Assembly (NCBI GenBank): GCA_021162505.1
Contig: JAGGYO010000095.1
Location: 1 to 31,942 of the forward strand
Length of the DNA: 31,942 nucleotides
DNA from: a bacterium
GTDB lineage: Bacteria; AUK180
Direction of reading: 5' to 3'
The translations under genes were made by a program, and so were the position numbers. This document shows, piece by piece, positions 1 to 8,256 of this stretch. The first letter of the stretch is position 1, and the number at the start of each line of letters is the position of its first letter. Under the pieces are notes generated by a model. It was not told the origin of the DNA. It did not search any database and worked only from the letters and a program-made list of their open reading frames with translations.

Positions 1-392
1 ATAGGGCTCTTATCAAAATCATATTTTTGTCCGTAATCCTTATCTGTCGGATCTTGGATTATCTGTAATTTAACATTGCCCGCCAATAAATTCTGCCCTT
101 CTAATGTGGAGAACATTGAGTAAACGGTTAATCCTGCTTCAAAGTTCAATTTAAAGATCCCTTCCATGGGTACATGATAAGCAAAATTTAGATTCAGGTC
201 TTCTTCGCCAACTTCACGGGGATCATAAAGATCCTTACTGAAAGATTGTGAGTGATTTATAGCAATATAGTATCCCATACTACTTAATACCTGTGCATCG
301 GGTGCATTTACCAGCGCCGATGAATAATTAAATGAGGTTGAAAATGCCATAACCCCTAAAAGCAAAAAGAATGGTATGAGTTTAAGTTTCAT
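1..392 (-). CDS. Exported protein, probable outer-membrane beta-barrel (partial, C-terminus outside window)
   Basis: The frame is open from an ATG at 392 to the window edge, giving 130 codons of the N-terminal part. The first ~20 residues (MKLKLIPFFLLLGVMAFSTS) form a Sec signal peptide. The remainder alternates polar and hydrophobic residues in short strands (for example LNLNFAYHV, FKLNFEAGLTVYSMF), as in small outer-membrane barrels. An excellent Shine-Dalgarno (GGAGG, five bases before ATG) sets the start, and a perfect consensus promoter lies just upstream. I do not recognise the family, and the barrel assignment is inferred from strand pattern only. Confidence 0.7.
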   Translation of the reverse strand, partial: MKLKLIPFFLLLGVMAFSTSFNYSSALVNAPDAQVLSSMGYYIAINHSQSFSKDLYDPREVGEEDLNLNFAYHVPMEGIFKLNFEAGLTVYSMFSTLEGQNLLAGNVKLQIIQDPTDKDYGQKYDFDKSP

Positions 393-411
393 ACAAACCT
401 CCATTTTTTAC

Positions 412-440
412 ATTATACCTAATTTCATTTATTATGTCAA
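412..440 (-). promoter_or_regulatory. Sigma70-type promoter of the barrel-like gene
   Basis: Read on the minus strand: -35 TTGACA (440-435), 17-bp spacer, -10 TATAAT (417-412). Both boxes match consensus perfectly. The predicted start near 405 gives a leader of about a dozen bases that contains the GGAGG ribosome site. Confidence 0.8.
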
Positions 441-726
441 GTTTTTTTTATTTTTTAAAACATATTAAACTTTTGCAATTTCAGATATCCCTGAAACGGG
501 ACGAAATGCCGGATAATACGATTATATTAAGTATTTCATACACCCCCGACAGAGCTCCCATAGACTAAAAAAGGTGTAAAGAGTAAAACCGATCCTTTAT
601 TTTAAACACTTAGTATCTCGTACGAGAAATCAGTATTATTTTTCAACCTTTGACCTTTAACCCCGCATCACTTTGATACTGGTTATGCTTTTGACCATAT
701 TTGATCCGAATTAACTACGGATTTCT
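441..726. other. Gene-free stretch between the barrel-like gene and the glycosyltransferase
   Basis: No credible coding frame or recognisable RNA is seen here. Two small symmetric elements are present: a 12-bp palindrome at 616-627 (TCTCGTACGAGA) and a 5-bp inverted repeat ATCCG/CGGAT with a 9-nt loop at 704-722. The second lies just past the stop of the minus-strand gene ending at 727. It could act as a weak transcription end, but no T-run follows. Confidence 0.4.
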
Positions 727-2409
727 CTACTCTACCTTCAAGGCGTTTTTGTATTCTTTTCTCGCCTTTATTAAATTGCCTTTTTTCTGTAAAATCATAC
801 CTTTTAAATAGTGATAATCGAAAGTATTTTTATTAAGCATTTCCAAATAATATAAAGATTTGTTCAAATCATAATTCAGATAATAAGACACCAAATTTTT
901 TATGTAAATTTCATATTGACTTCTGTAAAATTTGTATTCAAAAGTGTTTCTTGGAGGGTAACTTAAAAAATCCATTTTTTGGTAATCAATTATTTCGAAA
1001 TCCTTATCATAAAATTTAACCAGAAGTGTTGGTGGGATTTTGCCTATTTCATAAAAAGATCTATCAACAATTCCTAAATTATAAAATGTATATTCCGGGT
1101 TTAATTTCCTTAATTCCACCATAAATTTATACAAGGACCTTTTACTTTTGCTAAATTTCGGATATTTTAATTTTGTATATTTTTCCATTGATTTAATATA
1201 CCAATCAAAATTAATAAATGTTGGTATTATTGGAATAAATTTCGTTTCTTTTTGTAATAATTTTAAATTACTTATAAACAGCATTGAATCGTCGTTAACG
1301 AAAAGAATATTTTTTTTCCCAATCATTTTTTTGTTGATATCATTAAAATATGCGTTGGGATAAGGATATTTACCATATGGAAGATACCCGCTATTCATTA
1401 AAAAAAGTACTAACGGAAAGATCAAAAAAACCGACCTGTATTTAAATTTGTCCAATTTCTCGACACTTATACCATAAAATATAATATAAACCGGTATAAA
1501 AAAAGCGGTCCAATCGAAAATGGTATCTGCGATATTATAAAAGCTCAAACTGATAATTAATAAATAACCTAAAACAAATAATATTTTATATTTATTTTTT
1601 TTATAAAAAAATATTGGAATGAAAAAGAAAATAATGCCCATATTTTTCAAAATATTTAATCCTACTATATGCAAGCCCTGTATATGGAAATAAAATGTGA
1701 TATTTTTATATCCCGGTCTGAAGAAAAGAGTTAATAGCCCGGACAAGTTATGCGGGTCTTCCCAATTCATTAGTGGAATATTTTTTGAAAGTCCCCAAAA
1801 AATAAAATAAACAAAAAGGGGTAAAACGGCAAGTATAATATCAAAAAGAATATACTTAAATTTCTTTGCCATAAAATAAGCATAGAACAAAAGCGGTATT
1901 AGAAAAATAAAAAGTTGATGGACAATAACCCCCATTGAAAAAATAAATATCAGTAAGTGAATATATCGTGTATCTCTGAGTGTCTTTTCATAGATATAGA
2001 AAAATAATGCGGTGAATAGGAATAAAAGAGAATAAACCTCCAGATTAAAGGTATAGTTCAATAAGAAATCACTTAGGAACAATTGAAGCACAAAAATAAT
2101 TTTTATGAATTTATTCTTCGTATAGAAGGAAAGGTAAAGATAAAAAAGGATCAAAGCAATAAAAGAATAAAGAGCGTTGACAAAATGAAGTTTCCACATA
2201 ATATTAAATGGTAAAATACTCCCAATTGCTTTATTAAAAATATAAGTAAACGGATAGGAAGGGGGATGCACTATTGAATTGTTGATATAAGAAATCGCAA
2301 ACTCTGCAGAATCAAAAAAACCGGGTGTTTTGGTTATATTGATAATAATAAACATTAATAAAAGAAAAAAGAAAATTTGGGTTATATGCTTATTTAAAAA
2401 GAATTTCAT
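727..2409 (-). CDS. DUF2723-type multi-pass membrane glycosyltransferase-like protein
   Basis: 560 residues with about ten hydrophobic segments in the first ~360. After the first membrane helix comes FFDSAEF...VHPPSYP (about residues 31-53), matching the DUF2723/TMEM260 signature of an acidic residue followed by HPPGYP in the first extracytoplasmic loop; these are GT-C fold, lipid-linked-sugar-using enzymes such as protein O-mannosyltransferases. The soluble C-terminus ends in a single TPR-like helix pair (about 520-560). The ATG lies only 8 bp after the end of tRNA-Thr on the same strand and has no Shine-Dalgarno, so the gene is probably cotranscribed with the tRNAs. Donor and acceptor cannot be read from the sequence. 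Confidence 0.8.
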   Translation of the reverse strand: MKFFLNKHITQIFFFLLLMFIIINITKTPGFFDSAEFAISYINNSIVHPPSYPFTYIFNKAIGSILPFNIMWKLHFVNALYSFIALILFYLYLSFYTKNKFIKIIFVLQLFLSDFLLNYTFNLEVYSLLFLFTALFFYIYEKTLRDTRYIHLLIFIFSMGVIVHQLFIFLIPLLFYAYFMAKKFKYILFDIILAVLPLFVYFIFWGLSKNIPLMNWEDPHNLSGLLTLFFRPGYKNITFYFHIQGLHIVGLNILKNMGIIFFFIPIFFYKKNKYKILFVLGYLLIISLSFYNIADTIFDWTAFFIPVYIIFYGISVEKLDKFKYRSVFLIFPLVLFLMNSGYLPYGKYPYPNAYFNDINKKMIGKKNILFVNDDSMLFISNLKLLQKETKFIPIIPTFINFDWYIKSMEKYTKLKYPKFSKSKRSLYKFMVELRKLNPEYTFYNLGIVDRSFYEIGKIPPTLLVKFYDKDFEIIDYQKMDFLSYPPRNTFEYKFYRSQYEIYIKNLVSYYLNYDLNKSLYYLEMLNKNTFDYHYLKGMILQKKGNLIKARKEYKNALKVE

Positions 2410-2417
2410 TTTTTATA

Positions 2418-2490
2418 AGCTGGTGAGCGGATTTGAACCGCTGACCTGCTCATTACGAATGAGCTGCTCTACCGACTGAGCTACACCAGC
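2418..2490 (-). tRNA. tRNA-Thr (anticodon CGT)
   Basis: The reverse complement folds into a full cloverleaf: acceptor GCTGGTG pairs with CACCAGC, D arm GCTC/GAGC, anticodon stem GCTCA/TGAGC with loop TTCGTAA, and T arm AGCGG/CCGCT with TTCAAAT. The anticodon CGT reads ACG. The discriminator is T and no CCA is encoded. It lies 10 bp downstream of tRNA-Leu and shares its promoter. Confidence 0.95.
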
Positions 2491-2500
2491 CGAAAAAAAA

Positions 2501-2585
2501 TGCCGGAGGTGGGACTTGAACCCACACAAACCCATGGTTCGCTGGATTTTGAATCCAGTGCGTCTGCCAATTCCGCCACTCCGGC
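2501..2585 (-). tRNA. tRNA-Leu (anticodon CAA)
   Basis: 85-nt class II tRNA on the minus strand. The acceptor GCCGGAG pairs with CTCCGGC. The anticodon stem CTGGA/TCCAG flanks loop TTCAAAA, so the anticodon is CAA, reading UUG. A long variable arm and T arm GTGGG/CCCAC with TTCAAGT follow. Discriminator A; CCA is not encoded. It is first in the tRNA pair, with its 5' end about 8 bp from the -10 box. Confidence 0.95.
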
Positions 2586-2593
2586 TTTTTCTC

Positions 2594-2621
2594 ATTATAT
2601 CAAAAATCTTATTTTTTTCAA
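2594..2621 (-). promoter_or_regulatory. Promoter of the tRNA-Leu/tRNA-Thr unit
   Basis: On the minus strand: -35 TTGAAA (2621-2616), 16-bp spacer, -10 TATAAT (2599-2594). The start would fall at about 2587, two bases before the mature tRNA-Leu. The transcript would continue into the membrane glycosyltransferase gene, because no terminator separates them. Confidence 0.7.
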
Positions 2622-2647
2622 AAATATTACTTTATGAGAACAAGTGT

Positions 2648-3268
2648 TTATTCTTTCTTTTTTAAATACGGCTGCAGTTTAATTGTTAGACCCAGAGTGG
2701 TTGCAATAATATCTTTATTATTTTCCAAATTTCTAAGATCATTTGCCGTATAACCCTTCTTATTGATCTTCTCAGACAATTCCTTAATTGCCTTATCGTA
2801 ACCTTCTTTTCCATCCAGAAGACGAGCGGTTTTTAATCCGGCAACTCTAATCCCGGCAGACATTAAGAAATCATTCAAGGTAGCTACTTCTTTGATCTCT
2901 TTATAAGCAGTGTCAAATGAGGAATATCCGCAGGGTTTGAAAAGTTCTGTTAGATTTTTATTATTGAAATAATCTTTTTCTGTATGGGCTACGCTATTAT
3001 AAGCATCAATACATTTTTTTACTTTTTCAAAACGATCAAGCGATAATATATCTTTTGTGTTTTTTAAATTCATCGCCTTGATCACATCTTCCGGAAATAA
3101 TTTATTTTTTTCCACATCAGATTTTTTTGCCTCTTCTTTTTGCATCTCCTTAGCATTTTTCGCAACCTCTTTTGCAATTTTCATGGTCTTTTTAAATTCC
3201 GATGATTGTTTACACGCAAAAAGAAACAATAATGCGATCAGTCCCAGGAGCAAAGTGTTTTTTTTCAT
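2648..3268 (-). CDS. Lipoprotein of unknown function
   Basis: 206 residues. The signal peptide ends in a lipobox (LFLFAC, Cys at about residue 19), so the protein should be lipidated and membrane-anchored. A highly charged Lys/Glu-rich helix follows (about 25-55), then a helical domain with two Cys (about 87 and 113) that could pair in the periplasm. I recognise no family. The start is fixed by AAGGAGG five bases before the ATG, and the gene has its own strong promoter, so it is probably monocistronic. Confidence 0.8.
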   Translation of the reverse strand: MKKNTLLLGLIALLFLFACKQSSEFKKTMKIAKEVAKNAKEMQKEEAKKSDVEKNKLFPEDVIKAMNLKNTKDILSLDRFEKVKKCIDAYNSVAHTEKDYFNNKNLTELFKPCGYSSFDTAYKEIKEVATLNDFLMSAGIRVAGLKTARLLDGKEGYDKAIKELSEKINKKGYTANDLRNLENNKDIIATTLGLTIKLQPYLKKKE

Positions 3269-3303
3269 AAAACCTCCTTTAAAATAGCTCTTCTTAATGA
3301 CAA

Positions 3304-3332
3304 ATTATAGCATAAAATAGTCATAATTTCAA
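3304..3332 (-). promoter_or_regulatory. Promoter of the small lipoprotein gene
   Basis: On the minus strand: -35 TTGAAA (3332-3327), 17-bp spacer, -10 TATAAT (3309-3304). It lies in the 80-bp gap after the HD-protein gene, giving a leader of about 30 bases with a strong ribosome site. Confidence 0.7.
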
Positions 3333-3348
3333 ATAAATTCTTTTTCCT

Positions 3349-3888
3349 CTATTTTTTCTCTTTTTCAATAATGCGCAGCAAAAAATTTCTGATCTCCTTG
3401 GTTTTAATCGAATCAAGTGCAGAATGAATGAACTCATCTTTTGAAAAATGATTATATTCTTTATCATACTCAATTGCCTGTAATGCCATTTCCAATTTGT
3501 CTATATCCTTTACCAATTGTCCTTCTTTCGATGTATTGAACTCAAATTCTTTCCATAGTGAAATATATTTTCCACCATCTTTCAGGATCCCGAATATCTG
3601 TTTTGCTGCCTTGAGTTCCCTTGCCCTTTTGTCTGCTATCGAAACACCATCCACAGGGGTAATATCACCGGTAATGATCTCACAGAACTCGTGGATCAAA
3701 GCCATTTTTACAACCTTATTCTCATCCAAACCCAGTTGGTCTGCAAAAAATAGTCCCAAAGCCGCAGAAGAAAAAGAATGTTCCGCAATTGTTTCCCCAT
3801 CTTTAATGCCTCTTAGGTACCAACCGCGTCTCTTATTTCCTTTTAATTTTATAAATTCTTTATAGATCTCATATATATCGCTTTTCAC
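3349..3888 (-). CDS. HD-family hydrolase, HDDC2/YfbR-like (probable 5'-deoxynucleotidase)
   Basis: 179 residues, normal length for the family. Motifs in order: GWYLRG (22-27), AEHSF (35-39) with first metal His37, ALIHEFCEIITGDITP (63-78), and DIDKLEMAL (128-136) supplying the last Asp. This matches HDDC2/YfbR enzymes, which dephosphorylate deoxynucleoside monophosphates in the cytoplasm. The hallmark HD doublet is HE here (His66-Glu67); glutamate may still bind metal, but activity is uncertain. GTG start with AGGGA upstream. Only 13 bp separate it from the adenylate cyclase gene upstream on the same strand, so the two form an operon and it might act on a nucleotide monophosphate. Confidence 0.82.
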   Translation of the reverse strand: MKSDIYEIYKEFIKLKGNKRRGWYLRGIKDGETIAEHSFSSAALGLFFADQLGLDENKVVKMALIHEFCEIITGDITPVDGVSIADKRARELKAAKQIFGILKDGGKYISLWKEFEFNTSKEGQLVKDIDKLEMALQAIEYDKEYNHFSKDEFIHSALDSIKTKEIRNFLLRIIEKEKK

Positions 3889-3901
3889 AAATTAATCCCT
3901 A

Positions 3902-5749
3902 TTATTTCAATGGAGCGTTCTTCAATTTATAGACGGTCAATTTTTCTTTTTTCCCCTTTACAGATATCTTCTCGTCATGCACCTCAAAGAGTTCCTGATA
4001 GTTCGGAGAAAGTTCATCATATGTTGCCTTTGAAATAACCAATTTATTATTTACATTGCGTGTTACTCCCTCTAATCTCGAAGCAGTATTAACAGTATCG
4101 CCCATAGCGGTATAATCATATACACTTTTTGAGCCCATATTTCCAATAACCGCTTCGCCAAAATTGATCCCTACTCCCAATTTGAAATTTTCATTATTGG
4201 TTTCGTCATAATATTCCAGGCCTTTTAGCATTTGCAGCGTGGACTCAACAGCATGATCGCAGGCTTTTTCATCAGCTATGGGAGCACCCCAAAAAGCCAT
4301 TATACAATCTCCAATGTATTTATCTAATGTTCCATTCAAGGCAAATACCTTCTCGGTTAATATTGATAAAATATCATTTAGTTTTGACACTACTTCCTCC
4401 GGTGAATGCCCTTCGGAATATGTTGTAAATCCGGCAATATCACCGAATATTATTGCTACCTTTGTTTTTTCGCCGCCCAATTTCACCATCTGGGGGTTAC
4501 CCAGTAGTACATGCATCACATTCTTTGGCAAATAATGGGATAATAATCTTGCATCCTTTGAAGAAACTAAATAGTAATAAGATAATAAATAGGCAAATAG
4601 AAATAAAAAGAAAAGCAAGGGTACAATGAACAAGAGTACGAATTTGGGAAATAGAACAATATGAAGGAGCGCAAAAAGAATTATGACCATAGTTATTGAG
4701 ACAAAGGATTTGATATAATTAAATTTTTTGTTTATCCGCAAATAGAAAATCCCCAGTAAGATCATAATGAGAAATGAAATGATATTGCTTGAAAATGAAA
4801 AAGGAGTAATGAAATTAGCTGTAATAAAATTGTTTACCACCGTTGCTTCTATTTCAACACCAGGCATTGACGGAGATATAGGGGAAGGTCTATAATCGTG
4901 CAACCCAGTCGCAGTGACTCCGATCAAAACTATTTTATCCTTGATATTGAACTTCTTGGACTCATCCATAATGTCCTTCATCTTAATATAATCTATAACC
5001 CCGGTTGTTTTCAAATAATGTATAGAATAAATATATTTATCATCCACGGGAATAGGTTCTTTATCAATAAAAATCTTTTTTTTGATCAAATTTATCTTGT
5101 CATAATCAAGCCCTTTATAAATCCTATAAACTTCAAATGCTAACCCCCATATCATCTTTTTCTCATAAATGAAAAAGGGATGATAATGCCTTACGAGACC
5201 GTCGAAATCACTATTGAAATGTAAATGTCCCCTACTGATAAAGTTCGAAGCAATGGTGGAATTGTTTCCAATAAAAGATTTTATCTCCTCTTGAGAAGTA
5301 CTGTTAGTCGAAGGGAAATAATCGAGTTCCTCAATATTAGTGCTTGATCTATCTTCTTCACTGACAAAAACCGAACCCACTACATTTCCTGCATAAAAAA
5401 TAGATGATGCAAGGGTCTCATCACTTGATGATGTTTCGGGAAACCATAGATCAAGACCTATGACAGCGGGACCGCGTTTTGATATTTTATCAATGAGTTC
5501 GGCTAAGATCGCTCTATTAAATGGGAAACGGCCATATTTTTCGATAGATGAATCGTCTATCTCAACAATGACCACTTTATTACTATTACGGTCCGGTTTT
5601 ATTCTTTGTAAAAGGTCTAACCATTTAAGATCGAGCAAATGGAAGAATCTGGGAGAAAAAAATATTAGGAAAGTGAAGAAAATAAAAATAAGAGATACAA
5701 TAAAACCTTTTTTCACACCAAATTCTACCATATTATCAAAAATTTTCAA
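3902..5749 (-). CDS. CHASE2-domain transmembrane adenylate cyclase (class III)
   Basis: 615 residues. TM1 at about 16-32, then an extracytoplasmic CHASE2 sensor (about 45-320, with VVIVEIDDSSIEKYGRFPF and PGVEIEATVVNN), three TM helices (about 322-395), and a cytoplasmic class III cyclase domain (about 428-600). Catalytic residues are intact: metal Asp437 (FGDIAGFT) and Asp481 (KYIGD), base-specifying Lys477 and Thr547 (DYTAMGD), Asn554 and Arg558. The Lys/Thr pair favours ATP, so cAMP is the expected product. Start TTG at 5749 follows AAAGGG; ATG at 5731 is an alternative. First gene of an operon with the HD hydrolase, and divergent from the macro-domain gene. Confidence 0.9.
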   Translation of the reverse strand: MKIFDNMVEFGVKKGFIVSLIFIFFTFLIFFSPRFFHLLDLKWLDLLQRIKPDRNSNKVVIVEIDDSSIEKYGRFPFNRAILAELIDKISKRGPAVIGLDLWFPETSSSDETLASSIFYAGNVVGSVFVSEEDRSSTNIEELDYFPSTNSTSQEEIKSFIGNNSTIASNFISRGHLHFNSDFDGLVRHYHPFFIYEKKMIWGLAFEVYRIYKGLDYDKINLIKKKIFIDKEPIPVDDKYIYSIHYLKTTGVIDYIKMKDIMDESKKFNIKDKIVLIGVTATGLHDYRPSPISPSMPGVEIEATVVNNFITANFITPFSFSSNIISFLIMILLGIFYLRINKKFNYIKSFVSITMVIILFALLHIVLFPKFVLLFIVPLLFFLFLFAYLLSYYYLVSSKDARLLSHYLPKNVMHVLLGNPQMVKLGGEKTKVAIIFGDIAGFTTYSEGHSPEEVVSKLNDILSILTEKVFALNGTLDKYIGDCIMAFWGAPIADEKACDHAVESTLQMLKGLEYYDETNNENFKLGVGINFGEAVIGNMGSKSVYDYTAMGDTVNTASRLEGVTRNVNNKLVISKATYDELSPNYQELFEVHDEKISVKGKKEKLTVYKLKNAPLK

Positions 5750-5754
5750 AACCC

Positions 5755-5783
5755 TTTACTTTTTTTAAAAAAATTCTTATAAT
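5755..5783 (+). promoter_or_regulatory. Promoter of the macro-domain / two-component / TonB receptor operon
   Basis: -35 TTTACT (5755-5760), 17-bp spacer, -10 TATAAT (5778-5783). The start would lie at about 5790, leaving a very short leader with AGGA at 5795-5798. No other promoter is obvious before 12687, so it may serve six genes. Confidence 0.6.
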
Positions 5784-5808
5784 ATGGTATGGGTAGGAAT
5801 TATTGTTT

Positions 5809-6318
5809 ATGGGGAAAATGAATATCGTCTTGGGAGACATTACTAAAATTAAAGTAGATGCCATCGTTAATGCTGCGAATAATTCTCTGCTGGGAGGGGG
5901 TGGTGTAGATGGAGCAATACACAGGACGGCGGGAGCTAAGTTATTGGAAGAATGCAGGAAACTGAATGGATGTCCTACGGGTGATGCTAAAACAACATTA
6001 GGATATGAGCTACCGGCGAAATATGTGATCCATACAGTCGGTCCCAAATGGCATGGCGGTAAGGAGGGAGAAGCAAAATTATTGAGAGAATGTTATACAA
6101 GTGTATTTAGAGAAATGAAAAAATATGGTTTAGGGAGTGTTGCATTCCCTGCCATAAGCACCGGTGTTTATGGCTACCCCTTGGAAGAAGCGACCAAGAT
6201 CGCCGTCTGGACGGTAAAAAAATTGTTAAATAACTTCCCAAACATTAAAGAGGTCTTCTTTATTGCCTTTAATAAGCATGCATATGATACTTATAATAAA
6301 TATTTAAATAGCCTATGA
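5809..6318 (+). CDS. Macro-domain protein (ADP-ribosyl / O-acetyl-ADP-ribose hydrolase, YmdB-like)
   Basis: A single macro domain fills the protein (about 169 residues), typical of the YmdB/MacroD type. Visible motifs: GDITKIKVDAIVNAANN (about 9-25), which binds the adenine and distal ribose; GGGGVDGAIH (29-38), the catalytic loop; and AFPAISTGVYGYP (about 111-123), the phosphate loop. These enzymes hydrolyse O-acetyl-ADP-ribose or remove ADP-ribose from proteins. Start: ATG 5809, 10 bases after AGGA; TTG 5803 and ATG 5818 are in frame. Its stop overlaps the next ATG by 4 bases, placing it first in the signalling operon, where its role is unclear. Confidence 0.9.
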   Translation: MGKMNIVLGDITKIKVDAIVNAANNSLLGGGGVDGAIHRTAGAKLLEECRKLNGCPTGDAKTTLGYELPAKYVIHTVGPKWHGGKEGEAKLLRECYTSVFREMKKYGLGSVAFPAISTGVYGYPLEEATKIAVWTVKKLLNNFPNIKEVFFIAFNKHAYDTYNKYLNSL

Positions 6319-6707
6319 AAGAGAAAAAAGAATATATTGCAATCATTGAAGATGATGTCAAGATCCAGGATTTAATTACATTAACATTAGCAAATTTCCC
6401 TCAAGAAATAATGACCTTTTCCACCGGGAAAGAAGGCTTGGATTTTATAAAAAAGAATCGGGAAAGAGTAAGGCTACTTCTATTAGATATTAAATTACCC
6501 CAAATGTCAGGATTTGATATTCTCAAAGATATACGCAAGAGAATGCAATTGAGTATTCCCGTTGTTATCATTTCCGCTTATGTGAGCAAATATGATATTG
6601 AAAGAGGGTTAAATCTTGGGGCAAACCACTATCTTGTGAAACCCTTTAAGCTTAAAAACCTCATTGAATTATGTAAGAAATATTTAAAAGGAAGAAATTA
6701 TGACTGA
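6315..6707 (+). CDS. Stand-alone response-regulator receiver (CheY-like)
   Basis: 130 residues, a receiver domain with no output domain. The acidic pocket is Glu12-Asp13-Asp14, the phosphoacceptor is Asp58 (LLLLDIKLP), the switch residue is Ser87 and the conserved Lys is Lys109 (LVKPF), so phosphorylation should work. It overlaps the macro-domain gene by 4 bases and the next receiver gene by 8 bases, so translation is coupled. The likely phosphodonor is the histidine kinase ending this operon. With no output domain it would act by protein contact or as a phosphate sink. Confidence 0.92.
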   Translation: MKEKKEYIAIIEDDVKIQDLITLTLANFPQEIMTFSTGKEGLDFIKKNRERVRLLLLDIKLPQMSGFDILKDIRKRMQLSIPVVIISAYVSKYDIERGLNLGANHYLVKPFKLKNLIELCKKYLKGRNYD

Positions 6708-8256
6708 AAAAAAATTGATCATGGTAGCTGACGATGAAGAATCTATTAGAATGCTATTAAAACAATTGCTGGAAGTAAAAGGATTTGAAGTTGTAGAAGC
6801 TTCAGACGGAGGAGAAGTAATTGATCTCATTGAAAAGAAACATATAATGCCGGACCTTCTTATCTTAGACATTATGATGCCGGTGAAAAACGGATACGAG
6901 GTTTGTGAAAAGCTCCGCAGCAGCTCTATCTATGCCGCAATCCCGATCCTTATGCTCACCGCCTTATCCACACCCGAATCCATGATAAAGGGATTGACAA
7001 TTGGGGCAGATGATTATATTACAAAACCTTTTGATATTGATAATCTCGTGAAAAGAATAAACAATATTTTGGGAAGAGGAAATATTTCAAAAAAGATATC
7101 ATATATCATTGACAATTATAAAAAAGCCAGGGATAAGATCGCCAAAGAAGATGAGACCTATAAAAAGCTCATAAAGATCCCCATTTTACCAAATATTTTT
7201 GAAACATTAAAAAAATTCTATGAAGAAGAATTTTTCATAACATATATCAGCACGGAGGAGATCATAAAGTATAAAGATATCTTCAGCTGGAAAATAATAA
7301 ATGAGTTCCTGGAAAATTTTATCCGATGCAGTGAAGAACAGCTCACAAAAAAATTCGGGGATGATATTCTTTTTATCAGAAAAATAGGTGCTTCCGATTT
7401 TCTTGTTTTTTTAAAATCGAAAATCCAAATCAAAGATATTTCCAGTGCTGCGCGCAATATTTTGCAAAAACAATGTTTTACGGGCTTAAGCGAATTTAAT
7501 AAATTACCTTTTACCTGTATTGCAAATACCGTGAAAATAGAATATAGTAAAAAAATTGAATTTGAAACATCCCTTTTCATGTCCTTGTATGATGTCATAA
7601 AAGGGATTAAAACATCCAGAAAAAATACGCTTGAGGATTATTATAAAAAATTAATATTTGATGAAATTGATTATAAAAATGTAAAGATCATTGATAGTGA
7701 AAAAAATCAGATTGGGTATTTCATTAAAATATTGGTAAATGGTATTGGAATATGTGGGCTTTTTGATGAGATGGAAGAAGATAAGCTTCGGGAAATATAC
7801 GAAAATATCTTTACCCGCATTGCAGAGAAATATGGGAATGATACAATGCTGATCCTACCTATTCCCGTTCAGATCATTGATTCCGAATTTCTTCTTTTTC
7901 TCATGAAATTCAAACATATGAAAAATGTACATCTTGCATTAAGCGATATCAATTTATGGGAGAAGGTATTCTTTTTAAAAGAATATCTTGAAAAAATACG
8001 AGACATGGGCTTTAAATTAGCACTTTTTGATTATGGAACATATACTTCAAATATAGATACCATTTTTACCGTTAAGCCTGAATATGTATTCTTACATAGT
8101 TTTATCTTTATTTCTTTTGAAAAAAACTATATAAAACAGGAGATAGTAAAATCAATTGTACAATTAGAGGATAAAATCGGCATAAAAATCGTTAGTGTAA
8201 AAAAATATGAAGATAAACTGAAAGCTTTTAATGTAAAATATTTTTGGGGGGAATAA
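6700..8256 (+). CDS. Response regulator: receiver + degenerate GGDEF + degenerate EAL
   Basis: 518 residues. An intact receiver (1-125: Asp11-Asp12, phosphoacceptor Asp57, Thr87, Lys109) is followed by a region that reads as an eroded GGDEF domain: PILPNIFETL (161-170) matches the usual LPNR start, and IRKIGASDFLVFL (226-238) holds GASDF where GGDEF should be. The C-terminus (about 330-518) resembles EAL: ALFDYGTYTS (441-450) for DDFGTGYSS, KPEYVFLHS (459-467), and IKIVSVKKYE (495-504) for the AEGVE region. Key catalytic residues are missing in both, so synthesis or hydrolysis of c-di-GMP is unlikely; binding, or a purely protein-contact role, is possible. Start follows AAGGAAG. Confidence 0.85.
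   Translation: MTEKKLIMVADDEESIRMLLKQLLEVKGFEVVEASDGGEVIDLIEKKHIMPDLLILDIMMPVKNGYEVCEKLRSSSIYAAIPILMLTALSTPESMIKGLTIGADDYITKPFDIDNLVKRINNILGRGNISKKISYIIDNYKKARDKIAKEDETYKKLIKIPILPNIFETLKKFYEEEFFITYISTEEIIKYKDIFSWKIINEFLENFIRCSEEQLTKKFGDDILFIRKIGASDFLVFLKSKIQIKDISSAARNILQKQCFTGLSEFNKLPFTCIANTVKIEYSKKIEFETSLFMSLYDVIKGIKTSRKNTLEDYYKKLIFDEIDYKNVKIIDSEKNQIGYFIKILVNGIGICGLFDEMEEDKLREIYENIFTRIAEKYGNDTMLILPIPVQIIDSEFLLFLMKFKHMKNVHLALSDINLWEKVFFLKEYLEKIRDMGFKLALFDYGTYTSNIDTIFTVKPEYVFLHSFIFISFEKNYIKQEIVKSIVQLEDKIGIKIVSVKKYEDKLKAFNVKYFWGE

Noticed and set aside
616..627. 12-bp palindrome TCTCGTACGAGA as an operator
   Set aside because: It lies far from any promoter I can see and does not extend; short palindromes like this are expected by chance.
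2413..2595. 60-residue minus-strand ORF with GGIGRRTGFKIQR-like sequence
   Set aside because: It is the antisense-free translation of the two tRNA genes themselves, a well-known false protein; the cloverleaf structures explain the sequence.
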